A stretch of 64,000 bases of DNA from NCBI RefSeq assembly GCF_000165465.1, contig NC_017455.1:1674001-1738000 (forward strand), given 5' to 3'. The position numbers were made by a program, and so were the translations under genes. How positions within the stretch are numbered: the first letter of the stretch is position 1; every line of letters begins with the position of its first letter. Positions 18,090-26,458 of the stretch are shown here, piece by piece. This stretch comes from Halanaerobium praevalens DSM 2228. GTDB taxonomy: Bacteria > Bacillota > Halanaerobiia > Halanaerobiales > Halanaerobiaceae. The notes under the pieces are model-generated. The model saw only the letters and a program-made list of their open reading frames with translations, did no database searches and was not told where the DNA came from.

Positions 18090-18161
18090 CATGATATGAA
18101 GGGAGAAGGCTCAAAATGAGCCCTCTTTAATTTATTGGGAACTAAATTAATTCATATCATG
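18090..18161. repeat. Nested inverted repeat between nikK and cbiM
   Basis: An exact 11-bp inverted repeat (CATGATATGAA at 18090-18100, its complement at 18151-18161) encloses a second hairpin at about 18105-18125 built on GGCTCA / TGAGCC. The outer right arm overlaps the last codons of nikK. On the minus strand no T-tract follows, so it is not a classic terminator. It may be an RNA processing or attenuation structure that separates nikK from cbiM expression. Confidence 0.6.
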
Positions 18162-18923
18162 TGCTTTTACCCACATTACTGCACCAATTTCATGATCTTT
18201 ACCCTCAATTTTTTCTCCTTCCATCAAAGCTGCAAAACCCCACCAACCTGATTTAGGAATAGAATAAGCAAAAACTCCATTTTTATCTGCTTTAACTACC
18301 TGAGTATAGAAAGAATCAGCAGGAACTTCAACTCCACTATTATTTAAGCCACTAAAAGCTCCCTCATTTAGATATTCAATTTCTACTTCTGCATAAGGAA
18401 CAGCTTTACCATCTTTTTTTACAATTGCTCTAAAACTATTTCCTGTCCATAAACCATAAGGTCTAGCTAAAGGAACTATTTCTGCTTTTTGACCAATTTC
18501 TCGGTCCCAATCACTAGGCATCCCCATTTTATTAACTACAATTTTAGTATATTGAGTTATGTAAGCATCTTCACTTGCTTCATAATAAGGTGCTGGTTCT
18601 AAATAAAATAAATAGTCACCAGGAGCTTTAGTTTTATAATTAGTCTTCCAGGCTTGAGAACCAAAATATTCAAATGATTCTAATTCAGAAGTTAAATCTT
18701 TTTCTCGCCCTTTATTAACTACAGCAAATTTTTCTGGTTTATTCATTTCCATTGTGTGAGAGGCTTCCATTGGATGAGTAAAAATTAACTGTAAACCAAT
18801 TTCTTCTGCTTCCCCATTACTAATTGTCTCATCTGTAGGTAAAATAAGCTGAAAATGAGCAGATACACTCAAAGTTAAAATGAAAATTAAAAGCATTGAA
18901 AATAAAACTGTTTTCTTAAACAT
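18147..18923 (-). CDS. nikK: DUF4198-family NikK-like periplasmic metal protein
   Basis: A 258-residue exported protein. The signal peptide ends at VSA (residue 22), so the predicted mature protein starts with His-Phe-Gln. The rest is a DUF4198-type beta-sandwich: [17 protein letters not shown], a middle [13 protein letters not shown] segment, and [18 protein letters not shown] near the C-terminus. NikK proteins accompany NikM/NikL-type ECF importers and are thought to assist metal capture. Neighbouring hairpins on both sides may set its level apart from the biosynthetic genes. Histidine and methionine residues near 53-63 could bind metal. Confidence 0.82.
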   Translation of the reverse strand: MFKKTVLFSMLLIFILTLSVSAHFQLILPTDETISNGEAEEIGLQLIFTHPMEASHTMEMNKPEKFAVVNKGREKDLTSELESFEYFGSQAWKTNYKTKAPGDYLFYLEPAPYYEASEDAYITQYTKIVVNKMGMPSDWDREIGQKAEIVPLARPYGLWTGNSFRAIVKKDGKAVPYAEVEIEYLNEGAFSGLNNSGVEVPADSFYTQVVKADKNGVFAYSIPKSGWWGFAALMEGEKIEGKDHEIGAVMWVKAHDMN

Positions 18924-19035
18924 TTAAATCACCCTTTTTTTAAATTTTTAGTTTTTGCTTGCTTAAATCTAAATCAAAATATAATTTCCCCTTTAATTAC
19001 TAAACTCACCTCCTTTTTTAATTTTTATAATTAAT

Positions 19036-19072
19036 TATCCAGGCTGAAGCTTAATTAAAATCAGCCCAGATA
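19036..19072 (-). terminator. Hairpin between cbiF-cbiK and nikK
   Basis: Minus-strand RNA can form a 12-bp stem, TATCTGGGCTGA paired with TCAGCCTGGATA through two G-U pairs. It lies 14 bases after the cbiF-cbiK stop. The following sequence is AT-rich but has no uninterrupted T-tract, so it is at best a weak or partial terminator that would lower expression of the transporter genes. Confidence 0.55.
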
Positions 19073-19085
19073 AAATAATTAACTT

Positions 19086-20615
19086 TTAATCAATTAACTT
19101 TGCAACTTTTTTAACATAAGCTTCTCTAACTCCTTGATATTCACCTAAGCCTTGGAGCTGAATCTCTACTTCATAACCAGCTGCTTCTAACTGATTTTTC
19201 CAGCTATCTTCTTCTTGACCAGCCATATCATTTTGGGCATGATCTCCAGCAACTAACATTAATGGTGCCAATTTAACTTTTTGATAAGCTTTATTTTTTA
19301 AGTGTTTAATAACCTGTTCTAACTCAGGATAGCCTTCAACAGTTCCTACATAATAGTTATCCATTCCCTTATCTTTTAAAACATAATCAAAAGTTGCATA
19401 AACAGAATTAGCAGCATGTTCACTTCCATGTCCCATCAACACAACAGCTTCTTTTTCTGGATCAGTTACTTTTACTTCAGCATCTATGGTCTCTGCTAAT
19501 TTAAAATAATCTTTAGTTTTAGTTAAAAGAGCTCTTCCATATTCTAAAATTCTAAATTTGTTTTCATATTTCTTAACTACCCTAACTAAATCATGGAATT
19601 CACTCCCATTAATAATATGTAAAGGCTGCACAATTACCTGTTGATAACCTGCTTGATATAATTTTTCTAAGGCTGTTTCTGGATTATTAATATGAAGATT
19701 ATCCCTTCTTTTTAATTTTTCAATAATCATTCCAGAAGTAAAAGCTCTTTTTAAATCATAATCAGGAAAATTATCACTAATTTCCTTTTCACAAGCTGCA
19801 ATAGTCTTTTTTCTAGTTTCATGATAACTAGTTCCAAAACTAACAACTAAAACTGCTTTTTTCTCTTTTTCTCCTGCTCGATATTCGTGAGCAAAATTTT
19901 TATCATATAGTTTTGATTTCTGATAATCACTATCTAAAAAATCACCAACTAAAATTAAAGCAGTTTTTTTAATTCCAGCTGCTTTTACTTCAGCCGCGAT
20001 TTCACCTAGAGTAGATTTAATAACTTTTTGTTCTGGCCAAGAAGCTTTAGCTACAATAGCAGCCGGAGTAGTTAATGGATATTCTTTACTTAGATTATCT
20101 ACTACTTCTTCTATCATCTGCACACTTAAAAAGATAGCCATTGAAGCTTGATGTTGAGCTAAGCTAGCTAATTTTTCTTTTTCAGGAACTGGAGTTCTAC
20201 CAGCCTGCCTTGTTAAAATTACAGTTTGGGAAACATCAGGTAAAGTATATTCTGCTTCTAAAGCTGCTGCTGCAGCTAAAAATGAACTTACACCTGGTAT
20301 AATCTGATAGTCAATTTCATTTTCTACTAAAATATCTATTTGTTCTTTAATCGCTCCATAAATTGAAGGATCTCCTGTATGAACTCTTGCTACATTCTGA
20401 TCAGCTGCTTTTGCTTCTTTTATTATTTCAATGACCTGGTCTAAACTTAAATTAGCACTATTATAAACTTTAGCATCTTGATTATATTTTAAAACTTCTG
20501 GATTAACTAAAGAACCAGCATAAATAATAATTTCTGAATTTTCTATAGCTTTTTTTCCCTTAATCGTTAATAATTCTGGGTCACCAGCTCCGGCTCCAAT
20601 AAGATATACTTTCAT
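19086..20615 (-). CDS. cbiF-cbiK: Fused cobalt-precorrin-4 C11-methyltransferase / anaerobic cobaltochelatase
   Basis: One 509-residue frame encodes two corrin enzymes. Residues 1 to about 240 are CbiF: GAGAGDPELLTIKG at 7-20, IIYAGSLVNPE, HTGDPSIYGA near 79-88 and PGVSSFLAAAAALEAEYTLP. Residues from about 252 are CbiK: VVSFGTSYHETR, QPLHIINGSEFHDL with H333 and LMGHGSEHAANS with H396, the two histidines expected at the metal site. CbiK inserts Co2+ into sirohydrochlorin, whereas CbiF acts several steps later. The reading frame is continuous and both halves are full length. ATG start at 20615, one base from the cbiL stop. Confidence 0.95.
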   Translation of the reverse strand: MKVYLIGAGAGDPELLTIKGKKAIENSEIIIYAGSLVNPEVLKYNQDAKVYNSANLSLDQVIEIIKEAKAADQNVARVHTGDPSIYGAIKEQIDILVENEIDYQIIPGVSSFLAAAAALEAEYTLPDVSQTVILTRQAGRTPVPEKEKLASLAQHQASMAIFLSVQMIEEVVDNLSKEYPLTTPAAIVAKASWPEQKVIKSTLGEIAAEVKAAGIKKTALILVGDFLDSDYQKSKLYDKNFAHEYRAGEKEKKAVLVVSFGTSYHETRKKTIAACEKEISDNFPDYDLKRAFTSGMIIEKLKRRDNLHINNPETALEKLYQAGYQQVIVQPLHIINGSEFHDLVRVVKKYENKFRILEYGRALLTKTKDYFKLAETIDAEVKVTDPEKEAVVLMGHGSEHAANSVYATFDYVLKDKGMDNYYVGTVEGYPELEQVIKHLKNKAYQKVKLAPLMLVAGDHAQNDMAGQEEDSWKNQLEAAGYEVEIQLQGLGEYQGVREAYVKKVAKLID

Positions 20616-21326
20616 TTAAATCCCCTCTCTTTTAACAATCATCAAAGTTAAATAAGCAATTTTTTCATCTTTAAAATAATCAATATCTTCTGTATAAAAT
20701 TCATCTTCAAAACCACATTTACTAGCAATAACTACATTCTTTTTTAAATCTAACTTATCTAAAACTGGATAAACAGTTTTGTAATTACGACTCAGTTTTA
20801 AAATAATAACTGTTTCAAATAGAGCAAAAACTTTTTCTAAATACTCTTCACTTTTAACATCAGAAATAATAGCTGTATTTTCTTTTCCTTCTGCTAAAGC
20901 TAAATTATATTTAGCTGCACTAGCTGTAATAGAATTAATACCAGGCACAGTTTCTACTTCAATTTCATTATTCCATTTTTTTATTTTTTCTAACATATAA
21001 GAATAAGTACTATAAAGTAAAGGATCACCTATGGTCACAAAAGCAACACTTTTACCTGAATTAAGTAAATCATTTATTTTTTCAGCTGCTTGACAGCGTG
21101 ATTTTTCTAACTCACTTTTTTTCTTGGACATTTTAAATTCTAACCGAATAAATTTTTCTTGATCTGCAATTAAGTTAGATATAATTTCTAAGGCTCGACT
21201 AGAGTCACTATTTGTTGAAACAGGAGTACAGATATAATCAACATTTTTTAAAGTTTCTACAGCTTTTAAAGTCAAAAGACCAGAATCACCTACCCCTACC
21301 CCGACCCCATAAAATTTCTTAGCCAA
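20616..21326 (-). CDS. cbiL: Cobalt-factor II / precorrin-2 C20-methyltransferase
   Basis: This SAM-dependent enzyme methylates C20 of cobalt-factor II. The 236 residues have GVGVGDSGLLTLKAVETL near 8-25, FVTIGDPLLYSTYSY near 135-149 and ETVPGINSITASAA, the CbiL/CobI pattern. The start is TTG at 21326 with a GGAGG site seven bases upstream. It directly precedes the cbiF-cbiK gene in transcription order, so metal insertion and the C20 and C11 methylations are encoded side by side. Confidence 0.94.
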   Translation of the reverse strand: MAKKFYGVGVGVGDSGLLTLKAVETLKNVDYICTPVSTNSDSSRALEIISNLIADQEKFIRLEFKMSKKKSELEKSRCQAAEKINDLLNSGKSVAFVTIGDPLLYSTYSYMLEKIKKWNNEIEVETVPGINSITASAAKYNLALAEGKENTAIISDVKSEEYLEKVFALFETVIILKLSRNYKTVYPVLDKLDLKKNVVIASKCGFEDEFYTEDIDYFKDEKIAYLTLMIVKREGI

Positions 21327-21328
21327 AT

Positions 21329-21919
21329 TTATTCCTCCCTCTGAGCACTAATAACATAAATTGGAGTTAGTGCTTTAAACATTTTATAATTTTTTATATT
21401 TCTAGTTCTAGTTACAGCTACATTAACAATTTCTAATTTATAATTTAAGGCTTCTAATTTTGAAATGCCAGTTATTAAAGTATTTAAAGTTACTGCTGTT
21501 AATACAATTCTTCCTCTTTTTTTGAGTTTCTGGTCAGCTTGTTCAAGAATCTCAGCCAAATGACCGCCACTACCACCAATAAATATTCTATCTGCTTCTG
21601 GCAGAGCATCCATTTTAAGAGGAGCTTCACTTTTTATTAGTTGAATATTATTTAACTTAAAATTTTCAATATTTTTTTTGATTAAATTTAAGGCCTCAGC
21701 CTTTCTTTCTAAAGCATATACCTGACCAGATTTTAAGGCTAAACCCATTTCTACAGAAATACTACCACTTCCTGCTCCAATATCGTAAGCAATTTGTTTA
21801 CTTTTTAATCTTAACTTAGAGATGATTACCGCTCTTAGTTCTGACTTAGTCATTGGAACTTCACCTCTAATAAAATAATCATCTGGAATTCCAGGACTAT
21901 TATATTTCCATTCTGCCAC
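21329..21919 (-). CDS. cbiT: Cobalt-precorrin-6B C15-methyltransferase (decarboxylating)
   Basis: CbiT methylates C15 and decarboxylates C12. The N-terminal SPGIPDDYFIRGEVPMTK and the class I methyltransferase motif AYDIGAGSGSISVEMG are visible, with FIGGSGGHLAE further on. I place the start at GTG 21919, five bases from an AAGGTGA site, giving 196 residues; an earlier GTG at 21928 lies inside that site. It overlaps the end of cbiE by about 20 bases. In many bacteria the two are fused as CobL. Confidence 0.93.
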   Translation of the reverse strand: MAEWKYNSPGIPDDYFIRGEVPMTKSELRAVIISKLRLKSKQIAYDIGAGSGSISVEMGLALKSGQVYALERKAEALNLIKKNIENFKLNNIQLIKSEAPLKMDALPEADRIFIGGSGGHLAEILEQADQKLKKRGRIVLTAVTLNTLITGISKLEALNYKLEIVNVAVTRTRNIKNYKMFKALTPIYVISAQREE

Positions 21920-22583
21920 TAAAATCACCTTCTAAATCTAATTTATAGTCTCTTTCATTTTTAGCTAAAATAATCATTACTGTTAGCTTAGAAAATTTCT
22001 TTTCTTTTATTTCCACAGCAGTACCAGCTGTTATTTTTTCAGATTGATAAGAAAGATTTTCAAAGACAAAGATTTCTTGATCATTAACTCCATTTTCTAA
22101 TAAATATTCTGCAATTTTATTCGGGGGAAATTTATTATCTGTAAAAAAACCAACTTTATTATTTTTCTGCAGTAGTTGTAATAATTTAGCTTTATTATCT
22201 TTGCCGTGTAGACTTGTTATTTGCAAATCATTCCAATTGATTTTAATCTTAGCTGCTGCCAGCTGTAAAGCACTAATCCCAGGAATCACTTCTAAAATTC
22301 TAGCATCTAATTCCCGCCTTAAATAATTCAGTAAGCTATATAGACCAGGGTCTCCAGAAACTAAAACCGCAATTTTTTGTTTCTGATAATTATTCAAGAT
22401 ATAATTTTTAATATCTTTTAAAGGTGTTTTGATCTTTATTTTTTCTACTTCTAAATCAGGAAAAAGATCTAATGCTCGCTGGCCTCCAATTAAAACATCC
22501 ATCTGGTATATTATTTTTTCACTTTTTTTTAATAAATAATCTCCATTTCCCGGACCAATCCCTAAAACATAAACTTTATTCAA
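21900..22583 (-). CDS. cbiE: Cobalt-precorrin-7 C5-methyltransferase
   Basis: CbiE adds the C5 methyl group. Its 227 residues contain VLGIGPGNGDYLL, GGQRALDLF near 38-46, VSGDPGLYSLLNYL near 75-88 and PGISALQLAAAKI. TTG at 22583, nine bases from an AGGAGG site, is favoured over TTG at 22589, which is too close to that site. The start overlaps the stop of cbiD as TTGAATAA. It is co-translated with cbiT, its usual partner. Confidence 0.92.
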   Translation of the reverse strand: MNKVYVLGIGPGNGDYLLKKSEKIIYQMDVLIGGQRALDLFPDLEVEKIKIKTPLKDIKNYILNNYQKQKIAVLVSGDPGLYSLLNYLRRELDARILEVIPGISALQLAAAKIKINWNDLQITSLHGKDNKAKLLQLLQKNNKVGFFTDNKFPPNKIAEYLLENGVNDQEIFVFENLSYQSEKITAGTAVEIKEKKFSKLTVMIILAKNERDYKLDLEGDFSGRMEI

Positions 22584-23706
22584 AATCAAAATCCTCCTTA
22601 GCTCCTTGAGTCAAAGCAATAATCCCTTGCTTTAAACTAAAAATTACAGCTTCTGTTTTAATTTTATTTTCCAATTTTTCTTCTGTTTTTTGAACTACAG
22701 CAGCTGCTAACTGATCTAAAACTGACTGCATATTATTTTCTAATAAATAAGCAGCTATTTCTTCTGCTGTATTTGCAGCAAATATGTCTTTTATATTTTG
22801 CTGTTTAGCCCCAAGTAAAGCTGCGTGAGCAGCAATTATTTCTTTTCTAGCATCTGCTTTTTTACTATGAGTATTAAAAATACCTCCAGCTACTTTAACA
22901 ATTTTACCAATATGACCCAAAATAATAATTTCATCTAAATTAAGATCTTTAGCTTCAACTAACATAAAACCAACAAAATTACTCATTCTAATAATTCTTT
23001 CTTCTTTAAAACCAGCTTTGAGAGCTATTTTTTTGCCATGATTTCCAAAAACAAAAATTAATTTTTTTTGCTTTAAAGCAACTGCTTGCTTTAACTCAAT
23101 CGCTAAAGAATCTTTATAAGCTGATTCGGACATTGGTTCTACTATTCCAGTTGTACCTAAAATTGAAATTCCACCTTTAATTCCTAATTTAGGATTAAAA
23201 GTTTTTTTGGCAATTTCTACTGCAGCTGGGGCTGAAATAGTTAATTCAAATCTATGATTAAGTGGAAAAACAGATTGAACAGCTTTTTTTATCATTTTTC
23301 TGGGCTCAGGATTAACAGCTGCCTGGCCAACATCCATTTTTAAACCAGGTTTTGTTATTTTGCCAATTCCACAACCTGCTTTAATAATTACTTCTGTCTC
23401 TTTTTTACTTATATCTTTTTTTAGTAATTTCAGATCAACAGTAATTTTTAGACCATCTGTCTGATCAGGATCATCACCAGCATCTTTAATAATAGCAGCC
23501 CGAGCTTTATCTGCTGTATAAAAACAATCTAAAACATCCATTTCGACTGCAATTCCAGCTGGAGTATTAATCACTACCTGTTGAATTTTTTTTTGAGCTA
23601 ATAACATTTCAGCAGCAGCCTTAGCTGCTCCAGCAGTAGTGGTCCCAGTTGTATAGCCCAAGCGATATTTTTTACCACCCTTTTCAATATATTGCTCAAA
23701 GCTCAT
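22576..23706 (-). CDS. cbiD: Cobalt-precorrin-5B C1-methyltransferase
   Basis: CbiD methylates C1 of cobalt-precorrin-5B and has its own fold. The 376-residue length and LGYTTGTTTAGAAKAA near 17-32, DAGDDPDQTDG, KAGCGIGKITKPGL, PEPRKMI and GNHGKKIALKAGF segments are diagnostic. ATG start two bases from the cbiC stop. It belongs to the central methyltransferase block of the B12 operon. Confidence 0.96.
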   Translation of the reverse strand: MSFEQYIEKGGKKYRLGYTTGTTTAGAAKAAAEMLLAQKKIQQVVINTPAGIAVEMDVLDCFYTADKARAAIIKDAGDDPDQTDGLKITVDLKLLKKDISKKETEVIIKAGCGIGKITKPGLKMDVGQAAVNPEPRKMIKKAVQSVFPLNHRFELTISAPAAVEIAKKTFNPKLGIKGGISILGTTGIVEPMSESAYKDSLAIELKQAVALKQKKLIFVFGNHGKKIALKAGFKEERIIRMSNFVGFMLVEAKDLNLDEIIILGHIGKIVKVAGGIFNTHSKKADARKEIIAAHAALLGAKQQNIKDIFAANTAEEIAAYLLENNMQSVLDQLAAAVVQKTEEKLENKIKTEAVIFSLKQGIIALTQGAKEDFDFE

Positions 23707-23708
23707 AA

Positions 23709-24326
23709 TTAATCCTCAAGCATATAAAGTACAGAATTAACAACGGAAGCAGCTATTGCACTCCCACCTTTACGTCCTGCCAAAGAAATATGAGGTATCT
23801 TACTTGCTATCAATTCAGCTTTAGATTCTGCAGCTCCTACATAACCTACAGGAGTACCTACAATAAAATCTATTTCTTTTCCAGCTTCAGCTAAATTTAA
23901 TAATTCAAAAAGTGCAGTTGGAGCATTACCAACAGCAAATATTTTTTTGCCTGGTAAGTCTACTGCTTTACGCATAGCCATAATAGATCTAGTTAAAGAA
24001 GTTTTTTTAGCTTTTTCTCTTACATCTTCATCTGAAATAAAGCATTTAACTTCTCCTCCATATTCAGCCAATTTTCTTTTGTTGATACCTGCTTTAAGCA
24101 TTGAAACATCTGTTATAATATCTGCTCCCTCTCTAATTAATTGGCTCATTTTTTCGATAGCAGCTGGTGAAAATTTGACTTTTGTTGCTAATTTAGGTTC
24201 TGCTGAAGCATGAATCACCCTTTTTATTGTTTTTAATTCTGATTCACTACAGTCTAATTTCCCTATTTCTTGATCAATCATTCTCATACTCTTAGCTTCA
24301 ATTTCGTATGGATTAGTATCTTCCAT
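23709..24326 (-). CDS. cbiC: Cobalt-precorrin-8 methylmutase
   Basis: CbiC moves the C11 methyl group to C12, giving cobyrinate. The 205 residues contain RVIHASAEPKLA with the active-site histidine, the DVSMLKAGINKR block, GNAPTALFEL and TPVGYVGAAESK. The family's substrate-binding block near residue 120 (RSIMAMRKA) is present. It is the first of the macrocycle-modifying genes after the adenosyltransferase, from which a 76-base AT-rich gap separates it. Confidence 0.95.
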   Translation of the reverse strand: MEDTNPYEIEAKSMRMIDQEIGKLDCSESELKTIKRVIHASAEPKLATKVKFSPAAIEKMSQLIREGADIITDVSMLKAGINKRKLAEYGGEVKCFISDEDVREKAKKTSLTRSIMAMRKAVDLPGKKIFAVGNAPTALFELLNLAEAGKEIDFIVGTPVGYVGAAESKAELIASKIPHISLAGRKGGSAIAASVVNSVLYMLED

Positions 24327-24402
24327 TTGTTTTCAGCTCCTTATTTTAATAGTTTATTTAAATTAAGATTCAAACCAAGTTTAATTAAATAGTAATTTTT
24401 AA

Positions 24403-24915
24403 CTATTTTTCGATTCCTACTCTAGCTTGAACTCCTTTTTGATAATAATGTTTAATTTCTTTCATTTCAGTTACCAAATCAGCTCTTTCTATGATTTCTG
24501 CTGCTGCATTGCGGCCAGTTATTACAACTTCTACCCCTGAATCACGAGCATCTATAACTTCTATTAACTCTGCTGCTGAAAAGAGATCATAATAAACTGC
24601 AATATTTGCTTCATCTAAAATAACTACTTCATATTCTCCTGATTTTAAAATTTCAGCAACTTCTAATAGCCCAGCTTTAGCTGCATTAATATCATCTTTG
24701 TTTGGCTGACCATTAATAAAACATTTTAAACCATATTGTTTAATCTCTACATTTTTCAGCTGAGAAAAACTATTTAATTCACTATATTTCATTCCTTTAA
24801 CAAACTGGGCGATATAAACTTTTTTGCCAGCTCCTACAGCCCTTAAAGCCAAGCCAAAAGAAGCAGTTGTTTTTCCTTTTCCATTACCAGTATAAACTTG
24901 AACCATACCTTGCAT
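24403..24915 (-). CDS. btuR: Corrinoid adenosyltransferase, CobA/BtuR type
   Basis: A 170-residue ATP:cob(I)alamin adenosyltransferase that attaches the adenosyl group to cobyrinate a,c-diamide. The P-loop GNGKGKTTASFG lies near residues 11-22, with VILDEANIAVYYDL near 98-111 and VEVVITGRNAA as family blocks. It is named btuR here to avoid confusion with the SUMT domain at 3.1 kb. The adenosylated product is the substrate of the CbiP enzymes encoded upstream, and adenosylcobalamin is needed by KamDE. Confidence 0.94.
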   Translation of the reverse strand: MQGMVQVYTGNGKGKTTASFGLALRAVGAGKKVYIAQFVKGMKYSELNSFSQLKNVEIKQYGLKCFINGQPNKDDINAAKAGLLEVAEILKSGEYEVVILDEANIAVYYDLFSAAELIEVIDARDSGVEVVITGRNAAAEIIERADLVTEMKEIKHYYQKGVQARVGIEK

Positions 24916-24936
24916 TTTAAGCCACCTCTTATTAAA

Positions 24937-26457
24937 TTAGTCTGCAAAAATAATTTTATATAATGCTTTTAGATCAATATATTTTTTAAATTCTTCTGCC
25001 AAATAATTATAATTATCTTCTCTAATTTGAGCTGCAGTTTTTAGATTAACTATGCTAGCTTGATAACCCTTTTTTTCTAATAAGTAATTAAGTAGGGCAT
25101 TTCTGAAATTATCATTTATAAATATATTATGAATATAAGTTCCCCAAACATTAGCAGCTTTGTTCACAGCTCCATCATTAATAATTTTGTCTGTTTTATT
25201 TAATTTTTTTCTTTTTAACTTAAAGACTGCTTCTTCAGATTCATTCAAGGTCCTACCCTGATGAATCTCATAACCACTTAAATTTTTAAATTTCTTGTCT
25301 TGTAAAAATTTCAATTCATTTAAAGTTTCAGCTTTAACCTGACGTCTTATTTTCTTTTTTTCTAAAATAGTTGTAGTTTTCAAAAGGGAGAGCCCCTCAA
25401 TTTCATTCTCTTTTCCTTCATAATGATTTGGATCCTTTATTTTTTGACCAAGCATTTGATAACCACCACAAATACCAATAATCATTTTACCTTGAGCTGC
25501 AGCTTCGATTATTTTAGCTGCTAATTTTGATTCATATAAAAATTTTAAATCATTAATTGTAGTTTTAGAGCCAGGAAGTATAATTAAATCTGGATTACCA
25601 AAATCAGCTGCTTTTTTCAAATAACGTAATCTAACTTCTTCTTTATTTTTAAAATAATCAAAATCAGTAAAATTTGACATTTTAGGATAAGCAATAACTG
25701 CAATATCTAGTTTAAAGTTTTTTTGATTATAGCTTTGTTGTTTTATGCTATCTTCTGAAGGTAGATCTAAATCTTTTAAAAAAGGAATAACTCCGAGCAC
25801 TTTTTTTTGAGTATGTTTTTCAATTAATTCTACTCCCGATTCAAAATTAGCAGGATCTCCTCTAAATTTATTTACTATAATCCCTTTAACTCGTCTCCGT
25901 TCAGCTTCTGTTAAAAGATCTAAAGTTCCAACAATAGAAGCAAAAACACCACCTTTATCAATATCAGCCACCAAAATAACAGGTGCCTTAGCAATTTCTG
26001 CTGCCTTCATATTAACAAAATCCTTGTCTCTTAAATTAACTTCTGCTGGATTACCTCCACCTTCTAAAACTAAAATATCATATCTAGATTTTAAATCAGC
26101 TATAGCTTTTTTAATGACATTAATAAATTTTTCTTTTTCAGCAAAATAATCTGCAGCCTGCATATTTTTATATATTTTGCCCTGCAAAATTATCTGAGAC
26201 ATATTATCAGCATTAGGCTTCATTAAAATCGGACTCATATTAACTTCTGGATCTACAAGAGCAGCTTCGGCTTGAACAGCTTGAGCAATAGCAATTTCTT
26301 TTCCTGCTTTAGTTATATAAGAATTTAAAGACATATTTTGTGATTTAAAAGGAGCTACTTTATAGTCAGCCTGAGCCAAAACCCGACATAAAGCTGCAGT
26401 TAAAATACTTTTGCCAGCATCTGAAGCTGTACCCTGAATCATAATTGATTTTGCCAT
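24937..26457 (-). CDS. cbiP: Cobyric acid synthase, copy 1
   Basis: CbiP amidates the b, d, e and g side chains of adenosylcobyrinate diamide. The 506 residues have GTASDAGKS near 9-17, the conserved PFKSQNMSLNS at 36-46, KPNADNMSQ at 80-88, and EGGGNPAEVN. The glutaminase half has C330 in IIGICGGYQML and H443 in GTYIHNIF. This copy keeps the canonical residues around the substrate site. It lies one base from a second cbiP, an unusual duplication. Confidence 0.95.
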   Translation of the reverse strand: MAKSIMIQGTASDAGKSILTAALCRVLAQADYKVAPFKSQNMSLNSYITKAGKEIAIAQAVQAEAALVDPEVNMSPILMKPNADNMSQIILQGKIYKNMQAADYFAEKEKFINVIKKAIADLKSRYDILVLEGGGNPAEVNLRDKDFVNMKAAEIAKAPVILVADIDKGGVFASIVGTLDLLTEAERRRVKGIIVNKFRGDPANFESGVELIEKHTQKKVLGVIPFLKDLDLPSEDSIKQQSYNQKNFKLDIAVIAYPKMSNFTDFDYFKNKEEVRLRYLKKAADFGNPDLIILPGSKTTINDLKFLYESKLAAKIIEAAAQGKMIIGICGGYQMLGQKIKDPNHYEGKENEIEGLSLLKTTTILEKKKIRRQVKAETLNELKFLQDKKFKNLSGYEIHQGRTLNESEEAVFKLKRKKLNKTDKIINDGAVNKAANVWGTYIHNIFINDNFRNALLNYLLEKKGYQASIVNLKTAAQIREDNYNYLAEEFKKYIDLKALYKIIFAD

Positions 26458-26458
26458 C

